A stretch of DNA of 64,000 bases from positions 4,712,001-4,776,000 of the forward strand of contig NC_009831.1 of assembly GCF_000018025.1 (NCBI RefSeq), written 5' to 3'. Each line of letters begins with the position of its first letter. Positions within the stretch are counted from its first letter, which is position 1. Source of the DNA: Shewanella sediminis HAW-EB3. Lineage in GTDB: Bacteria > Pseudomonadota > Gammaproteobacteria > Enterobacterales > Shewanellaceae. The position numbers were made by a program, and so were the translations under genes. Under the pieces are notes generated by a model that did not search any database, was not told the DNA's origin, and saw nothing but the letters and a program-made list of their open reading frames with translations. This document shows, one piece after another, positions 18,058-27,243 of the stretch.

Positions 18058-18090
18058 AAAAAAGCCACAGCACGGAGACTGTGGCTTTTC
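18058..18090. terminator. Bidirectional terminator downstream of fccA
   Basis: AAAAAAGCCACAG ... CTGTGGCTTTT: a perfect 9-bp stem flanked by A-run and T-run. It serves the leftward fccA transcript and closes the rightward repeat region. Confidence 0.85.
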
Positions 18091-18168
18091 ATTAATGGCT
18101 TATTGAAGCGAGTAAACCGGAGAGCGTTACTCGTTTCTAAGCTTACTCACTCTTTAAAGAGTTGAAGA

Positions 18169-19959
18169 CTATTTCTTCTTAGAGTAAGCCGCCGCTTGTT
18201 CACCGGCTAATCTACCGAAGGTGATGATATCAGAGATAGCATTACCACCTAAGCGGTTAGCACCGTGAACACCACCGGTCACTTCACCAGCGCCATATAG
18301 GCCAGGGATGATCTGCTTCTTAGCATTCATAACTTCTGCTTTAGAATCAATCATCACACCACCCATAGTGTGGTGAACACCTGGAGTCACTTCGATAGCG
18401 TAGTAGTTACCTTCATTGATTGCACGAGGCAGGTTTGGACGCTCGAAATCGGCATCTTTACCACTGGTAACGAAAGTATTATAACGAGCAACGGTTTCAG
18501 TCAGAGCCTTACCATCGATATTCTCCAGCTTACCTAGCTTAACAAGCGTATCGGCAGTAGGAGCGACGCCTAGACCAATATACTTATCAATTTTCTTCAG
18601 TGACTTACGTACTGAATCATCGAAAATCAAGTAAGCTGATTTGCCTGTTTGTTGTAAAATCGCAGCAGCGGCTTTATCACGAGTCGTGATCTCGTTGACG
18701 AAACGCTTACCTTCACGGTTAACCAAAATTGCACCGTTACCACGTACCGCTTCAGTTACCATCACACCACCTTTCACAGAAAGTGTTGGGTGAGCCTGGA
18801 TGTACTGAAGGTCTACCATTGCCGCGCCGGCGTTACCGGCTACATCGATACCATCACCTGTTGCACCAGGTTGGTTAGTCGATACAAAGCCTTTCAGTTT
18901 AGGATCAAGCTTAGAAACACGCTCATTGTTCTTAGCGAAACCACCGGTAGCCAGAATAACGGCATCGGCCTTAATCCAGTAGTAGCCTTTGTACATGCCC
19001 TTAACTAGCAGGCCTTTAACGTTACCTGAGTCATCTTTAAGGATTTCGATACCACGTGTATTCATACGCATATCGATATCACGCTTAACGGCGTTATCAT
19101 AAAGCACCTGGACAACGTGTGCGCCAACACCAGCACCACCCGTTGGACGGTGAGTACGGTTAACCGATGCGCCACCCATACGACCGACATCACTCAGGTC
19201 TGCACCCATGGCTGTCATCCAATCGACAGAACCTTTTGAGTGAGAAACCAGAACGTCTACCAACGCTGGGTCGTTGATGTTACGGCCACCTTTCATGGTG
19301 TCTTTAGTCATCAACTCAAGGCTATCTTCGATGCCTTTAGCTTTTTGCTGATCGGTCCAGGCGGCATTCATACCACCGGCTGCAAGTTTTGCATTACCAC
19401 CGATAACAGGCTCTTTCTCGATAAGAATCACTTTTGCGCCATGATCGTGGGCTGAAACAGACGCAGAGAAACCTGCTCCGCCAGAACCGACAACGACCAC
19501 ATCGACAGTATCTTTTGGTGCGAGGGCTAATGCCGCTTCACGCTCAGATTTATCTTTAGCAAGTTCTGCAATGCTTGGCTCGTGACGTTCCCACTTGCCT
19601 ACATACGGCATATCGAAGTCGAAGCTGTGGCAAGAATCACAATAGACCATAGATTTTTCATGGGCGCTGTGACAAGAGGTACAAGCGATCTCTCCTGGGA
19701 AGTGAGAATCATGGGCATTGTAATGCTCATGTACCGTCTCTTCAGCGACCTCTTCCATGGAGCCGTGACAAGAAACACACTGCTCATTTTCATAAGTAAG
19801 GCTATCGTTAGATAGTTCACCATCCGGTGTATGACAGCTATCACACTCTTGATTTTCAGCATGAAAATCGGCAAGGTTATCAGCAGCAGTTGCGTTCGCT
19901 ACCATCCCTGCAGAACCAATTAAGGTGGCCAGGCATATAGCTTTTTTAAAGTTTTTCAT
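18169..19959 (-). CDS. fccA: Periplasmic tetraheme flavocytochrome c fumarate reductase
   Basis: This 596-residue protein has the length of the Shewanella fumarate reductase. A signal peptide ([20 protein letters not shown]) precedes four heme sites: CDSCH (39-43), CVSCH (61-65), CTSCH (93-97) and CDSCH (107-111). The FAD-binding GSGGAG starts near 158, and the catalytic regions HTMGGVMID and [12 protein letters not shown] carry the expected His and Arg. It reduces fumarate to succinate in the periplasm, taking electrons from CymA-type quinol oxidases. The frame opens at 19992, but TAGGAGACGTG precedes the ATG at 19959. Divergent from a sensor kinase gene. Confidence 0.95.
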   Translation of the reverse strand: MKNFKKAICLATLIGSAGMVANATAADNLADFHAENQECDSCHTPDGELSNDSLTYENEQCVSCHGSMEEVAEETVHEHYNAHDSHFPGEIACTSCHSAHEKSMVYCDSCHSFDFDMPYVGKWERHEPSIAELAKDKSEREAALALAPKDTVDVVVVGSGGAGFSASVSAHDHGAKVILIEKEPVIGGNAKLAAGGMNAAWTDQQKAKGIEDSLELMTKDTMKGGRNINDPALVDVLVSHSKGSVDWMTAMGADLSDVGRMGGASVNRTHRPTGGAGVGAHVVQVLYDNAVKRDIDMRMNTRGIEILKDDSGNVKGLLVKGMYKGYYWIKADAVILATGGFAKNNERVSKLDPKLKGFVSTNQPGATGDGIDVAGNAGAAMVDLQYIQAHPTLSVKGGVMVTEAVRGNGAILVNREGKRFVNEITTRDKAAAAILQQTGKSAYLIFDDSVRKSLKKIDKYIGLGVAPTADTLVKLGKLENIDGKALTETVARYNTFVTSGKDADFERPNLPRAINEGNYYAIEVTPGVHHTMGGVMIDSKAEVMNAKKQIIPGLYGAGEVTGGVHGANRLGGNAISDIITFGRLAGEQAAAYSKKK

Positions 19960-20182
19960 CACGTCTCCTAGCTTTTCAATAGAACAACTCATTTGTTTAA
20001 ATAGTCGCGATATCTACAAGCTCATCTCTAGTATTTGAGCTGAGTTTTCAGACCCCATAAGAATAGGATATTCTCAGCTTTCTGTTTCAAATTAATTTTG
20101 GGCGATCCAGGCATCTTGCTCAAGGTGAACAGAGATAGAGAAAACGAAAATCAAGCGAGCTTCACAGCTAAAAAAGATGCTC

Positions 20183-20226
20183 ATGCAAAGATGCATAATT
20201 AAATAGGTCGTTATGCAGTTTTGCAT
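20183..20226. promoter_or_regulatory. Pair of ATGCA-N4-TGCAT dyads, candidate operator
   Basis: Two 14-bp perfect dyads, ATGCAAAGATGCAT (20183-20196) and ATGCAGTTTTGCAT (20213-20226), lie 30 bp apart centre to centre (about three helical turns). They sit in the intergenic region between fccA and the divergent kinase-regulator genes. The form (TGCA-N4-TGCA) is typical of a dimeric HTH regulator. The neighbouring NtrC-like protein with a Fis-type HTH is the obvious candidate, by inference only. Confidence 0.65.
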
Positions 20227-20367
20227 AGGCCATATATGAATGGATCACAAAAACTCAATTCGATGACATTCACGGCTGTTCTGTTCTTCCGCTAGAGCAG
20301 TATGTTGCAACAAATTTGCGCCCATCACCACAGTTCATTAGCTATCGAACATGTTAAAATCGCCGTT

Positions 20368-22380
20368 ATGAAATATCTTCTTATATTAGTCATGGTGCTC
20401 TGTTTCCATGCACCATATCTGGCCGCACAGGCACAAGACTTGTCACACAAGAGTATTGTGTTTGGTGTTCACTCAAAAACGGCCCCACTGGAGTGGCGTA
20501 ACAATGGTGTTGACCAAGGATTTAACCTCGAGCTGATAGGCAGAATTGGACAACTCATAGATAAAAGAATCGTTGTCAGACGTAAAACATTTCAGCAACT
20601 GCTGACCGATGTTCATGATCCCGACTGCCCTATCGACGTCATCGCCGTTGTCAGTCCGGTCAGCATAGACAGAAAACTCAGTCAGTCTGATCCCATCTAT
20701 GCCACCCACGCCAAAGCATACACATTGCAGGGAAAATCCTTTATCAACAGCTGGCACGACCTTGTCGGTAAGCGGGTTGCCATCAAGAAAGGCGCCTTCG
20801 TGGACGTCTATATATCGGGTCAGCCACAGGAATTTGAGCGAGTCGATGTCGATCTCTATGAGACCGGCTTTCAGCTGTTAATCAAGGGAGAGGTCGATGT
20901 GGTTCTCGCCGAGAACTTTGTCGCCAGACGCCTGATGCCACTCTATCCAAAGATTAGAAGTTCCAGCGATGCACTTATATATGGTGCGTTCAACTTTGTG
21001 AGTCATAAGGTTAATGCTCCTCTGATGGGCCAAATTAACGATGCCCTCAGGCAGTTAAAACTCTCCGGGGAATACGACCGACTCGTCAACAAGTGGTTTG
21101 GTACCGGTCGAGAGAAGGTCGATCTCACCTCCACCCAACAGAAGATGTTGTGGCTGGCCATCACGGTGAGTATCATCTCTGCACTTGGCATGATACTCAC
21201 CGGCTATATCAGCAGAAGCCTGCGAAAACGTACCCGCTCACTGAATGTCGAGCTAACGCAACGTCGCAAGGCCGAACATCAAATATCCAGCCTATCAAAA
21301 CAGTTTCAATCTGTGCTGGATGGGATCCCCCATGGCGTCACGCTATTTAATCGGGAATGTGATTGTTTGTGGAGTAATGATAATAATAACGAACTGTTAA
21401 AAAATCCCGAATTTCACTTTACCGATGGCGAACCTTTCGAGCTGAAGATCACTCTGCTTGAGGTATTGAACAGCCAGAAGTCTCTGATTGAAGATATGAC
21501 TTTTCTGGATCAATTCTGGCAGCTCCAAATTCACCCCATAGGGGAGGATCAGGCCGTCATCCTATTGGAGGAAGCCACGGAGCGTCATCAACTCAGACAA
21601 GCCAATAATGAAGCGAGCCGCCTGGCCTCATTAGGCGAACTCTCTGCCGGAATCGCCCATGAGATCAATAATCCAACGGGAATTATTATCCATTCCGTGG
21701 CGTTCTTAAATGATGCACTAAAAGATCTACAGCCGGCAACCGACGCCTACCAGAAGCAAAACCCTTTTTGGGTAATCGCAGGGCTGGAACCGGAACGCGC
21801 CCTACATGAGCTGCATTATAGCTGCCTCAATATTGATGAGGGTGCCACCCGGATCAGCCGAATCGTAAACGACTTAAAGCGGTATGCCTTACCCAATATT
21901 GCCACCGAGCACCAAGTGTTAAGCCTGAATGAAGTGGTGCGGGTGTCGCTGCGTTTGACGGCAAATCAGATTAAAATATTTAAAATCAGAACCCAACTGC
22001 GCCAACCAGAGCCGATGATCTTGGGTGATGCCCAGCAGCTGCATCAGGTACTGATTAACCTTATTCAAAATGCCTGCCATGCATCGCCACCCGACGATGG
22101 AACGGACACAGATGACGGCATGATCTCAATAGAGACCAGCATTGTGGATGGCAAAGCCTGCTTAATCGTCTGCGATAATGGTTCCGGTATGGATCAAGCG
22201 ACACTACAACGCATAACAGAGCCTTTCTTTACGACTCGTCGCTCCTGCGGCGGCACCGGGCTCGGCTTATCGGTGTGCAGCAGAATAATCAAAGAACATA
22301 AGGGGGAAATGCAGATAACCTCTCGCCAAGGCAAAGGTACATGCATCAAACTTCTCTTTTCATTGGAGCAACTAAGATGA
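20368..22380 (+). CDS. Hybrid-free sensor histidine kinase with periplasmic SBP_bac_3 sensor
   Basis: This kinase of about 670 residues has a signal sequence (MKYLLILVMVLCFHAPYLAA). A periplasmic family-3 solute-binding domain of about 240 residues follows (HSKTAPLEWRNNG ... DRLVNKWFG), then one TM helix (LWLAITVSIISALGMILTGY). Next come a PAS-like domain, an H-box SAGIAHEINNPTG and an ATPase domain (NLIQNACHA, DNGSGMD, GGTGLGLSV). The upstream ATG at 20302 lacks SD and would disrupt the signal peptide, so I use 20368. It overlaps the regulator gene by ATGA. It probably senses a small organic molecule; given divergence from fccA, a respiration-linked ligand is plausible but unproven. Confidence 0.85.
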   Translation: MKYLLILVMVLCFHAPYLAAQAQDLSHKSIVFGVHSKTAPLEWRNNGVDQGFNLELIGRIGQLIDKRIVVRRKTFQQLLTDVHDPDCPIDVIAVVSPVSIDRKLSQSDPIYATHAKAYTLQGKSFINSWHDLVGKRVAIKKGAFVDVYISGQPQEFERVDVDLYETGFQLLIKGEVDVVLAENFVARRLMPLYPKIRSSSDALIYGAFNFVSHKVNAPLMGQINDALRQLKLSGEYDRLVNKWFGTGREKVDLTSTQQKMLWLAITVSIISALGMILTGYISRSLRKRTRSLNVELTQRRKAEHQISSLSKQFQSVLDGIPHGVTLFNRECDCLWSNDNNNELLKNPEFHFTDGEPFELKITLLEVLNSQKSLIEDMTFLDQFWQLQIHPIGEDQAVILLEEATERHQLRQANNEASRLASLGELSAGIAHEINNPTGIIIHSVAFLNDALKDLQPATDAYQKQNPFWVIAGLEPERALHELHYSCLNIDEGATRISRIVNDLKRYALPNIATEHQVLSLNEVVRVSLRLTANQIKIFKIRTQLRQPEPMILGDAQQLHQVLINLIQNACHASPPDDGTDTDDGMISIETSIVDGKACLIVCDNGSGMDQATLQRITEPFFTTRRSCGGTGLGLSVCSRIIKEHKGEMQITSRQGKGTCIKLLFSLEQLR

Positions 22381-23759
22381 AACTCGCGCGAAATATTTTG
22401 TTAGTCGATGATGAAGCCTCATGGTTGAGAACCTTAGCCGTGACCCTCAATCGACTGGTTCCGGAAGCGCAAGTCGATACCTGTGTAGACAGCAGGCAGG
22501 TCGTTAATCGTCTTTCTGTAGGCGACTACGCCTTAGTCCTGCTCGATCTGACAATGCCATTTCACTCGGGCGAAGAACTACTCGAGATGATCCGCTGTGA
22601 TTTCCCAAAGACCCGCGTCATCATAGTAACCGGCGTCAATGAGGTCGATACTGCGGTGCGCTGCATCAAAAATGGGGCCTATGACTACTTTATCAAGACT
22701 GACAATGTGGACGATTTGGCCCGGACCGTCCGTAGAGCCCTTGAAGTCGTGGGCTTGGAGAGAAACTATCTGCGGATAAAAGAGAGTTTCCTGAGCCGCA
22801 CCCTGAGTCAGCCGGAGGCCTTCAATAATATTTTGACCTGTGAACCCGCCCTGCTGGATCAGTTCAGATACCTGGAAGCCGTCGCCCTGAGCCCCGAGCC
22901 GATCCTCATCTTCGGTGAGAGCGGCACGGGAAAAGATGAATTTGCCAAGTCTTGCCATCAGCTCTGTTGCCCCGATGCCCCGTTCATCAATGTGAACCTT
23001 GCTGGGGTCGGTACCGATGCGTTTGAACTACAGCTATTCGGACAGCTCCATACCCACGAAGACGGTCAGGTTTCGGCTCAGGCAGGCGTGTTACATCAGG
23101 TTAAAAACGGACTGCTCTATCTCAATGAGATTGGGGATCTGCCCTTAGAAGCCCAGGCAAAGCTGGTCGATGTGATCGAGCACAAACAGTACTACCCTAT
23201 TGGCAGCGATCGCCCCTACCCGGTTAACTGTAAGATCATCACCTCGACTCAAAACGATCTGCTGGCACTGAATCAGGCCGGCAAGTTTCGCAGCGATCTG
23301 CTATATAGGTTGCGATCACACAAGATCAAATTACCCCCACTGAGAAACCGTACCCTGGACCTCTCTATGCTCATCAACCACTTTATCGCCCAAGCGGCCG
23401 AAGAGATGGGACTCGATGCCCCGCAGCAACCCGGAAATTTAGCGAGCCAACTGGCAGACTACGCCTTCCCGGGGAATCTTCATGAACTGAAGGGTATGGT
23501 CTTCGATGCGGTGAGTCGCAGCGATGGTGTTCAGCTCAATATCTCCCCCTTTATGGAAGCAATTAAAGAGCAAAAAGGTTCAGGTGAGGCTCCACAAAAT
23601 ATTCTGGTATTTCCAAAGAGTTTGCCAACCTTAGCCGAGATGAGTAATGCACTGATCAATGAGGCCATGAGCCGTACGGCAAATAATCAAACAGCTGCTG
23701 CGCAGATGCTGGGAATAAGTCAAAGTGCCTTGAGTCGACGCATGACTAAGGAAAAATAG
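22377..23759 (+). CDS. NtrC-family response regulator with degenerate sigma-54 AAA+ domain
   Basis: This 460-residue regulator has a receiver with Asp57 (VLLDLTMP) and Lys107. The AAA+ domain has an intact Walker A (GESGTGK, 180-186) and arginine-finger region (GKFRSDLLYRL). A C-terminal Fis-type HTH lies in TAAAQMLGISQSALSRR. The GAFTGA loop that contacts sigma-54 is replaced around residues 224-232 (HTHEDGQ), and Walker B reads LLYLNEIGD with Asn for the usual Asp. Such members usually do not activate sigma-54. The start is the ATG overlapping the kinase stop. It may bind the nearby dyads. Confidence 0.88.
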   Translation: MKLARNILLVDDEASWLRTLAVTLNRLVPEAQVDTCVDSRQVVNRLSVGDYALVLLDLTMPFHSGEELLEMIRCDFPKTRVIIVTGVNEVDTAVRCIKNGAYDYFIKTDNVDDLARTVRRALEVVGLERNYLRIKESFLSRTLSQPEAFNNILTCEPALLDQFRYLEAVALSPEPILIFGESGTGKDEFAKSCHQLCCPDAPFINVNLAGVGTDAFELQLFGQLHTHEDGQVSAQAGVLHQVKNGLLYLNEIGDLPLEAQAKLVDVIEHKQYYPIGSDRPYPVNCKIITSTQNDLLALNQAGKFRSDLLYRLRSHKIKLPPLRNRTLDLSMLINHFIAQAAEEMGLDAPQQPGNLASQLADYAFPGNLHELKGMVFDAVSRSDGVQLNISPFMEAIKEQKGSGEAPQNILVFPKSLPTLAEMSNALINEAMSRTANNQTAAAQMLGISQSALSRRMTKEK

Positions 23760-23807
23760 GCTAAAAGACTAAACTTCATTGCAGAAGTAAACATAAGGCT
23801 TTGCGGC

Positions 23808-25850
23808 TTAATGTTTGACCGGGCAAGTGATAATAAACTCAGTTCCTTGCCCTAATGTCGACCTTACCTTGATGTCACCATGAAGTTTTTGTTTAACTAT
23901 GTTGTAGACAATACTGAGCCCCAACCCACTACCGCCTTGACCTCGTTTAGTGGTGAAAAATGGCTCGAATATACTGCTGCAATTTTGTTGGGGGATGCCT
24001 TTGCCATTATCTGCAACCGTTATGGTTATGAGGTTTTCGGCGATCGATGCATCAATAATTAACTCTCCCCCCTGATGACCGGAAAAACCATGGATTAATG
24101 AGTTAAGGATTAAATTGGTAAACACTTGATAGAAATCCCCAGGATAGGAGTTAACTACAATATACGCACCAACTCTATTGGTTATTTCGACAGGATATTT
24201 TTTTGTCTCCGGAGAGAGGCTGGTCAGTAGTGATTCTATCAAATCGTGAAGTACAAATTTCTCCTTATGAAGGTTTGTTTGCTCGACGGCCACTAATTTA
24301 AAGTCTCTCACCAATGAGGCGGAACGCTTAAGATTTTTCTCCAGCAAAGTACACGCCGATTTAATATCATCCAGATACTGTTTAAATACCGCTTCAGTCA
24401 GTTCGTCACTGGTGTAACTCTGCTCTAAGATGGTTAACTCCCTCAGCAGGAGCGAAGATGCCGTGATGGCAACACCTATAGGCGTATTCAACTCATGGGC
24501 AAACCCGGCAACCAGCCCCCCCAGCGCCGCCATCTTCTCCGACTCGATGAGCTGTGACTGCATCGCTTGCAAGTTTTTCATCGACAGATTTAATTTTTTA
24601 TAACTTTCAGCCAGTGCAGCCTCTTTATTCTGCCGCAAATCAATCTCATCGGTGAGCTCCAAAGTACGCTCTTCGACCTGCTGCTCTAACGTCTCTCTGG
24701 CCAGAGAGAGGGCATGAGACATCTGGTTAAAACACAGTGCCAACTCATAACTCTCCCTGAAACCTTCGGGCTTTATTCGGGTATCGGTCTCACCCGAGGC
24801 AATAGAGCGGGTCATCTGTGTCATAGACTCAAATGGGTTCGCCAACTTTCTTCCAAGCAAGCCGGAAACAAGCAAAACACCAATGAGTACAATAAACAAG
24901 ATCAGCAGCCCCAGTTGAAAAATCTGATCGTAAACCTGAACGACTTCACTCATGTCCTCCTTGAACACTAATCCCCACTGTACCGATGGGATATAACGAG
25001 AAGCCGCAAGCACTTCCACTCCGCGATAATCAATATCGACACCTATATGCCTGCGACCCGACAGAGCCTTGGAGAGTGACTCGGATAACTCCGAAATAGG
25101 TTGGGGTTCGCCTACGATCGAATCCGCATCATATTTAAGCTCTACCTGATAACTAAAATAATCTCCCTGCCTGGCCGCGACAACGACCTCCCTACTCGAC
25201 CTCGAACCGCCTACCTCTAAGGTCACCTTCTGAATTATCTGACTGTCGACCTGCAGCACGACGATGCCGATCAGGCGCCCTTGAACTAACACGGGAGAGC
25301 CTATAAATGCCACCGCCTGCTCAATCGGGGGATAATACTCAAAGCTCGATGAGGAGGACTCAAGAAAGTACTTAGCTCGCTTTACAACAAAATTTAAGCC
25401 GCTGACCGTCTCAGAGTCAGTATTCTCACTTGGCGGCAAATGGTTATTCATCCCTAACGAAAATAGGAGTTCACCAGAGGGAGAGATAAGTAACAGGTCG
25501 AGGTAACCATCATCTTGGTAGTGTTGGTATACCTTCTTTAGTTCGACTAATAGTTGATGATAATTCTGGCTCTGCTTACCGTCCTGACGATATAGAGGGG
25601 AGAGTTGAGAGAAGGCTTCTACCGTCTCTGCCGACTGAGACAGACTAAATACATCCGCGATTCGTTCGCTTATATAGTCTTCAATCTGTTTAACTTTATT
25701 ATCGGCAAACTGGGATAGATGTACCTGCTCCTGTTGTAAGAAAGCCTGCTTGAATGAACTGAGATATAGACCGGATAAAATCACAGTCGGAGTCATGACA
25801 CTTAAGAGTAGCCAGACAAAAAGCATAGTCGATAAGTTATACCGTCTCAT
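23808..25850 (-). CDS. Sensor histidine kinase with Cache-like periplasmic domain and HAMP
   Basis: This is a 680-residue kinase: TM1 near residues 10-30, a large dCache-like periplasmic region to about 315, TM2 (LGLLILFIVLIGVLLVSGLLG), a HAMP domain (MTRSIASGETDTRI) and a coiled-coil linker (TLEQQVEERTLEL). The H-box is GLVAGFAHELNTPIGV, and the ATPase domain has NLILNSLIHGF, DNGKGIP and GQGGSGLGLSIV. Its start overlaps the stop of the upstream binding-protein gene (ATGA). No response regulator lies in this operon. The convergent NtrC-like regulator, 48 bp from its 3' end, is the nearest candidate partner. Confidence 0.88.
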   Translation of the reverse strand: MRRYNLSTMLFVWLLLSVMTPTVILSGLYLSSFKQAFLQQEQVHLSQFADNKVKQIEDYISERIADVFSLSQSAETVEAFSQLSPLYRQDGKQSQNYHQLLVELKKVYQHYQDDGYLDLLLISPSGELLFSLGMNNHLPPSENTDSETVSGLNFVVKRAKYFLESSSSSFEYYPPIEQAVAFIGSPVLVQGRLIGIVVLQVDSQIIQKVTLEVGGSRSSREVVVAARQGDYFSYQVELKYDADSIVGEPQPISELSESLSKALSGRRHIGVDIDYRGVEVLAASRYIPSVQWGLVFKEDMSEVVQVYDQIFQLGLLILFIVLIGVLLVSGLLGRKLANPFESMTQMTRSIASGETDTRIKPEGFRESYELALCFNQMSHALSLARETLEQQVEERTLELTDEIDLRQNKEAALAESYKKLNLSMKNLQAMQSQLIESEKMAALGGLVAGFAHELNTPIGVAITASSLLLRELTILEQSYTSDELTEAVFKQYLDDIKSACTLLEKNLKRSASLVRDFKLVAVEQTNLHKEKFVLHDLIESLLTSLSPETKKYPVEITNRVGAYIVVNSYPGDFYQVFTNLILNSLIHGFSGHQGGELIIDASIAENLITITVADNGKGIPQQNCSSIFEPFFTTKRGQGGSGLGLSIVYNIVKQKLHGDIKVRSTLGQGTEFIITCPVKH

Positions 25851-27082
25851 CGATACTTGAGCTCCTGCAAGCGTTGCAGCCAGATCGACCGACTGTGATA
25901 TTTAGGAAAAGGTGTGGGCCTGATGGGGGAATCACTTCGCCAGACTATTTCAAACTGTCCATCGCTTCGTACCCGTCCGATGCGGACCGTTTTCCACAGG
26001 TGTTGACTGCCCATGTCGACCGAGACGATACCTTGAGGCGCATTGAGACTCTGATAACCAAGGGCATGTTTAACCCTCAGTGGATCGAAGGTACCAGCCG
26101 CAGTCACCCCCTGGACCCACAACTTAATACCGATATAGGTTGCCTCCATAGGATCGTTAACGACCCGGTCTTTACCGAAGCGCGCTTTAAATGCACTGAC
26201 AAATTGCCGATTCTCCGGGCTTTCTATACTCTGGAAATAGTTCCAGACGGCATAATGCCCCAACATTTGTTCGATGCCGATGGCCGATACCTCTGGTTCG
26301 GCAATGCTGAATGAGACCACCTTGGTCTCCTTTATCCCATTCAGACCATTGAAAAATGCGATATTACTGTCTCCGTTAATAGTATTGAACACCAGATCCG
26401 GCTTTAACCTGCGAATATCTTCAATTGCACGGGAGATATCTGATGATCCCATAGGCAGATACATCTCCCCCAGAGGCTCTATGCCACGGTTTTTCAGCTG
26501 ATCTTTAATCAGCATATTCGCGGCTCGGGGAAAGATATAATCGGAACCAAGGAGGTAGACGCCCTGGCCGATATTTTCCAGCGCCCAGTGAACACCGGGG
26601 ATGATCTGCTGATTCGGTGTGGCGCCCGTGTAGATAATATTCGGCGACTGCTCCAGCCCCTCATATTGCAGTGGATAGAAGAGCAAATGATCGTAACGTT
26701 CAACAATAGGCTTAACCGCGATACGGCTACTCGAGGTCCAGCAACCAAAGAGTACTGCTACCCGCTCCTGAACAATGAGTCGCTCCGCCTCCTTTGAAAA
26801 CTGCCACCAGTTCGATGCACCATCCGCTAAAACAGGCTCTAGCTGTCTTCCCAATACCCCACCATTGGCATTTATCTCTTCGATTGCCATGGTGAGCACA
26901 TCGACCAGATCCCGTTCGCTGAACGCCATAGTGCCGCTCATAGAGTGCAAGATACCTACCTTAATGGTGGCATCATCTTCTGTACCGCAGGCGACGATGC
27001 CCGTAGCAAAAAGTATGGCTATCGCTAACCATCTCCATCTGCTGAGATACCATTGGAGGGCGAACTCTCTTTCCTTTGCCAT
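25847..27082 (-). CDS. Periplasmic-binding lipoprotein, UrtA/AmiC/FmdD type, coupled to a kinase
   Basis: This encodes a 411-residue type I periplasmic binding protein with a probable lipobox (GIVACG). The core IKVGILHSMSGTMAFSE, GGVLGRQL and VLFGCWTSSSR is characteristic of the urea/short-chain amide binding family (UrtA, FmdD, AmiC). No ABC transporter permease or ATPase genes are adjacent. It overlaps a histidine kinase gene by 4 bases, so it likely presents ligand to that sensor rather than to a transporter. Ligand class (urea, amide or other) is inferred from family only. Confidence 0.85.
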   Translation of the reverse strand: MAKEREFALQWYLSRWRWLAIAILFATGIVACGTEDDATIKVGILHSMSGTMAFSERDLVDVLTMAIEEINANGGVLGRQLEPVLADGASNWWQFSKEAERLIVQERVAVLFGCWTSSSRIAVKPIVERYDHLLFYPLQYEGLEQSPNIIYTGATPNQQIIPGVHWALENIGQGVYLLGSDYIFPRAANMLIKDQLKNRGIEPLGEMYLPMGSSDISRAIEDIRRLKPDLVFNTINGDSNIAFFNGLNGIKETKVVSFSIAEPEVSAIGIEQMLGHYAVWNYFQSIESPENRQFVSAFKARFGKDRVVNDPMEATYIGIKLWVQGVTAAGTFDPLRVKHALGYQSLNAPQGIVSVDMGSQHLWKTVRIGRVRSDGQFEIVWRSDSPIRPTPFPKYHSRSIWLQRLQELKYR

Positions 27083-27171
27083 AGGTCATTGTCATAAATC
27101 TGGATTCACCAAATTTAATTTTGGCAGATAAGTGAAGTTTATCCACTCGAAGGGAAGTTGGATGCAGGCAA

Positions 27172-27206
27172 AAAAAAGCCCACAGAGTTAATCTGTGGGC
27201 CTTTCC
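27172..27206 (-). terminator. Intrinsic terminator after the symporter gene
   Basis: GCCCACAGA ... TCTGTGGGC stem of 9 bp with A-run on one side and a T-rich side (CTTTCC) on the other. It separates the symporter from the lipoprotein-kinase operon. Confidence 0.75.
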
Positions 27207-27243
27207 GATTGTTAGTTTTTGCTTTTAGCGTTCAGCGAATCAC

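Noticed and set aside
20041..20182. Sigma-54 promoter (GG-N10-GC) near the fccA dyads
   Set aside because: I tested the GG/GC spacings by eye and found none with correct spacing; the regulator also lacks GAFTGA.
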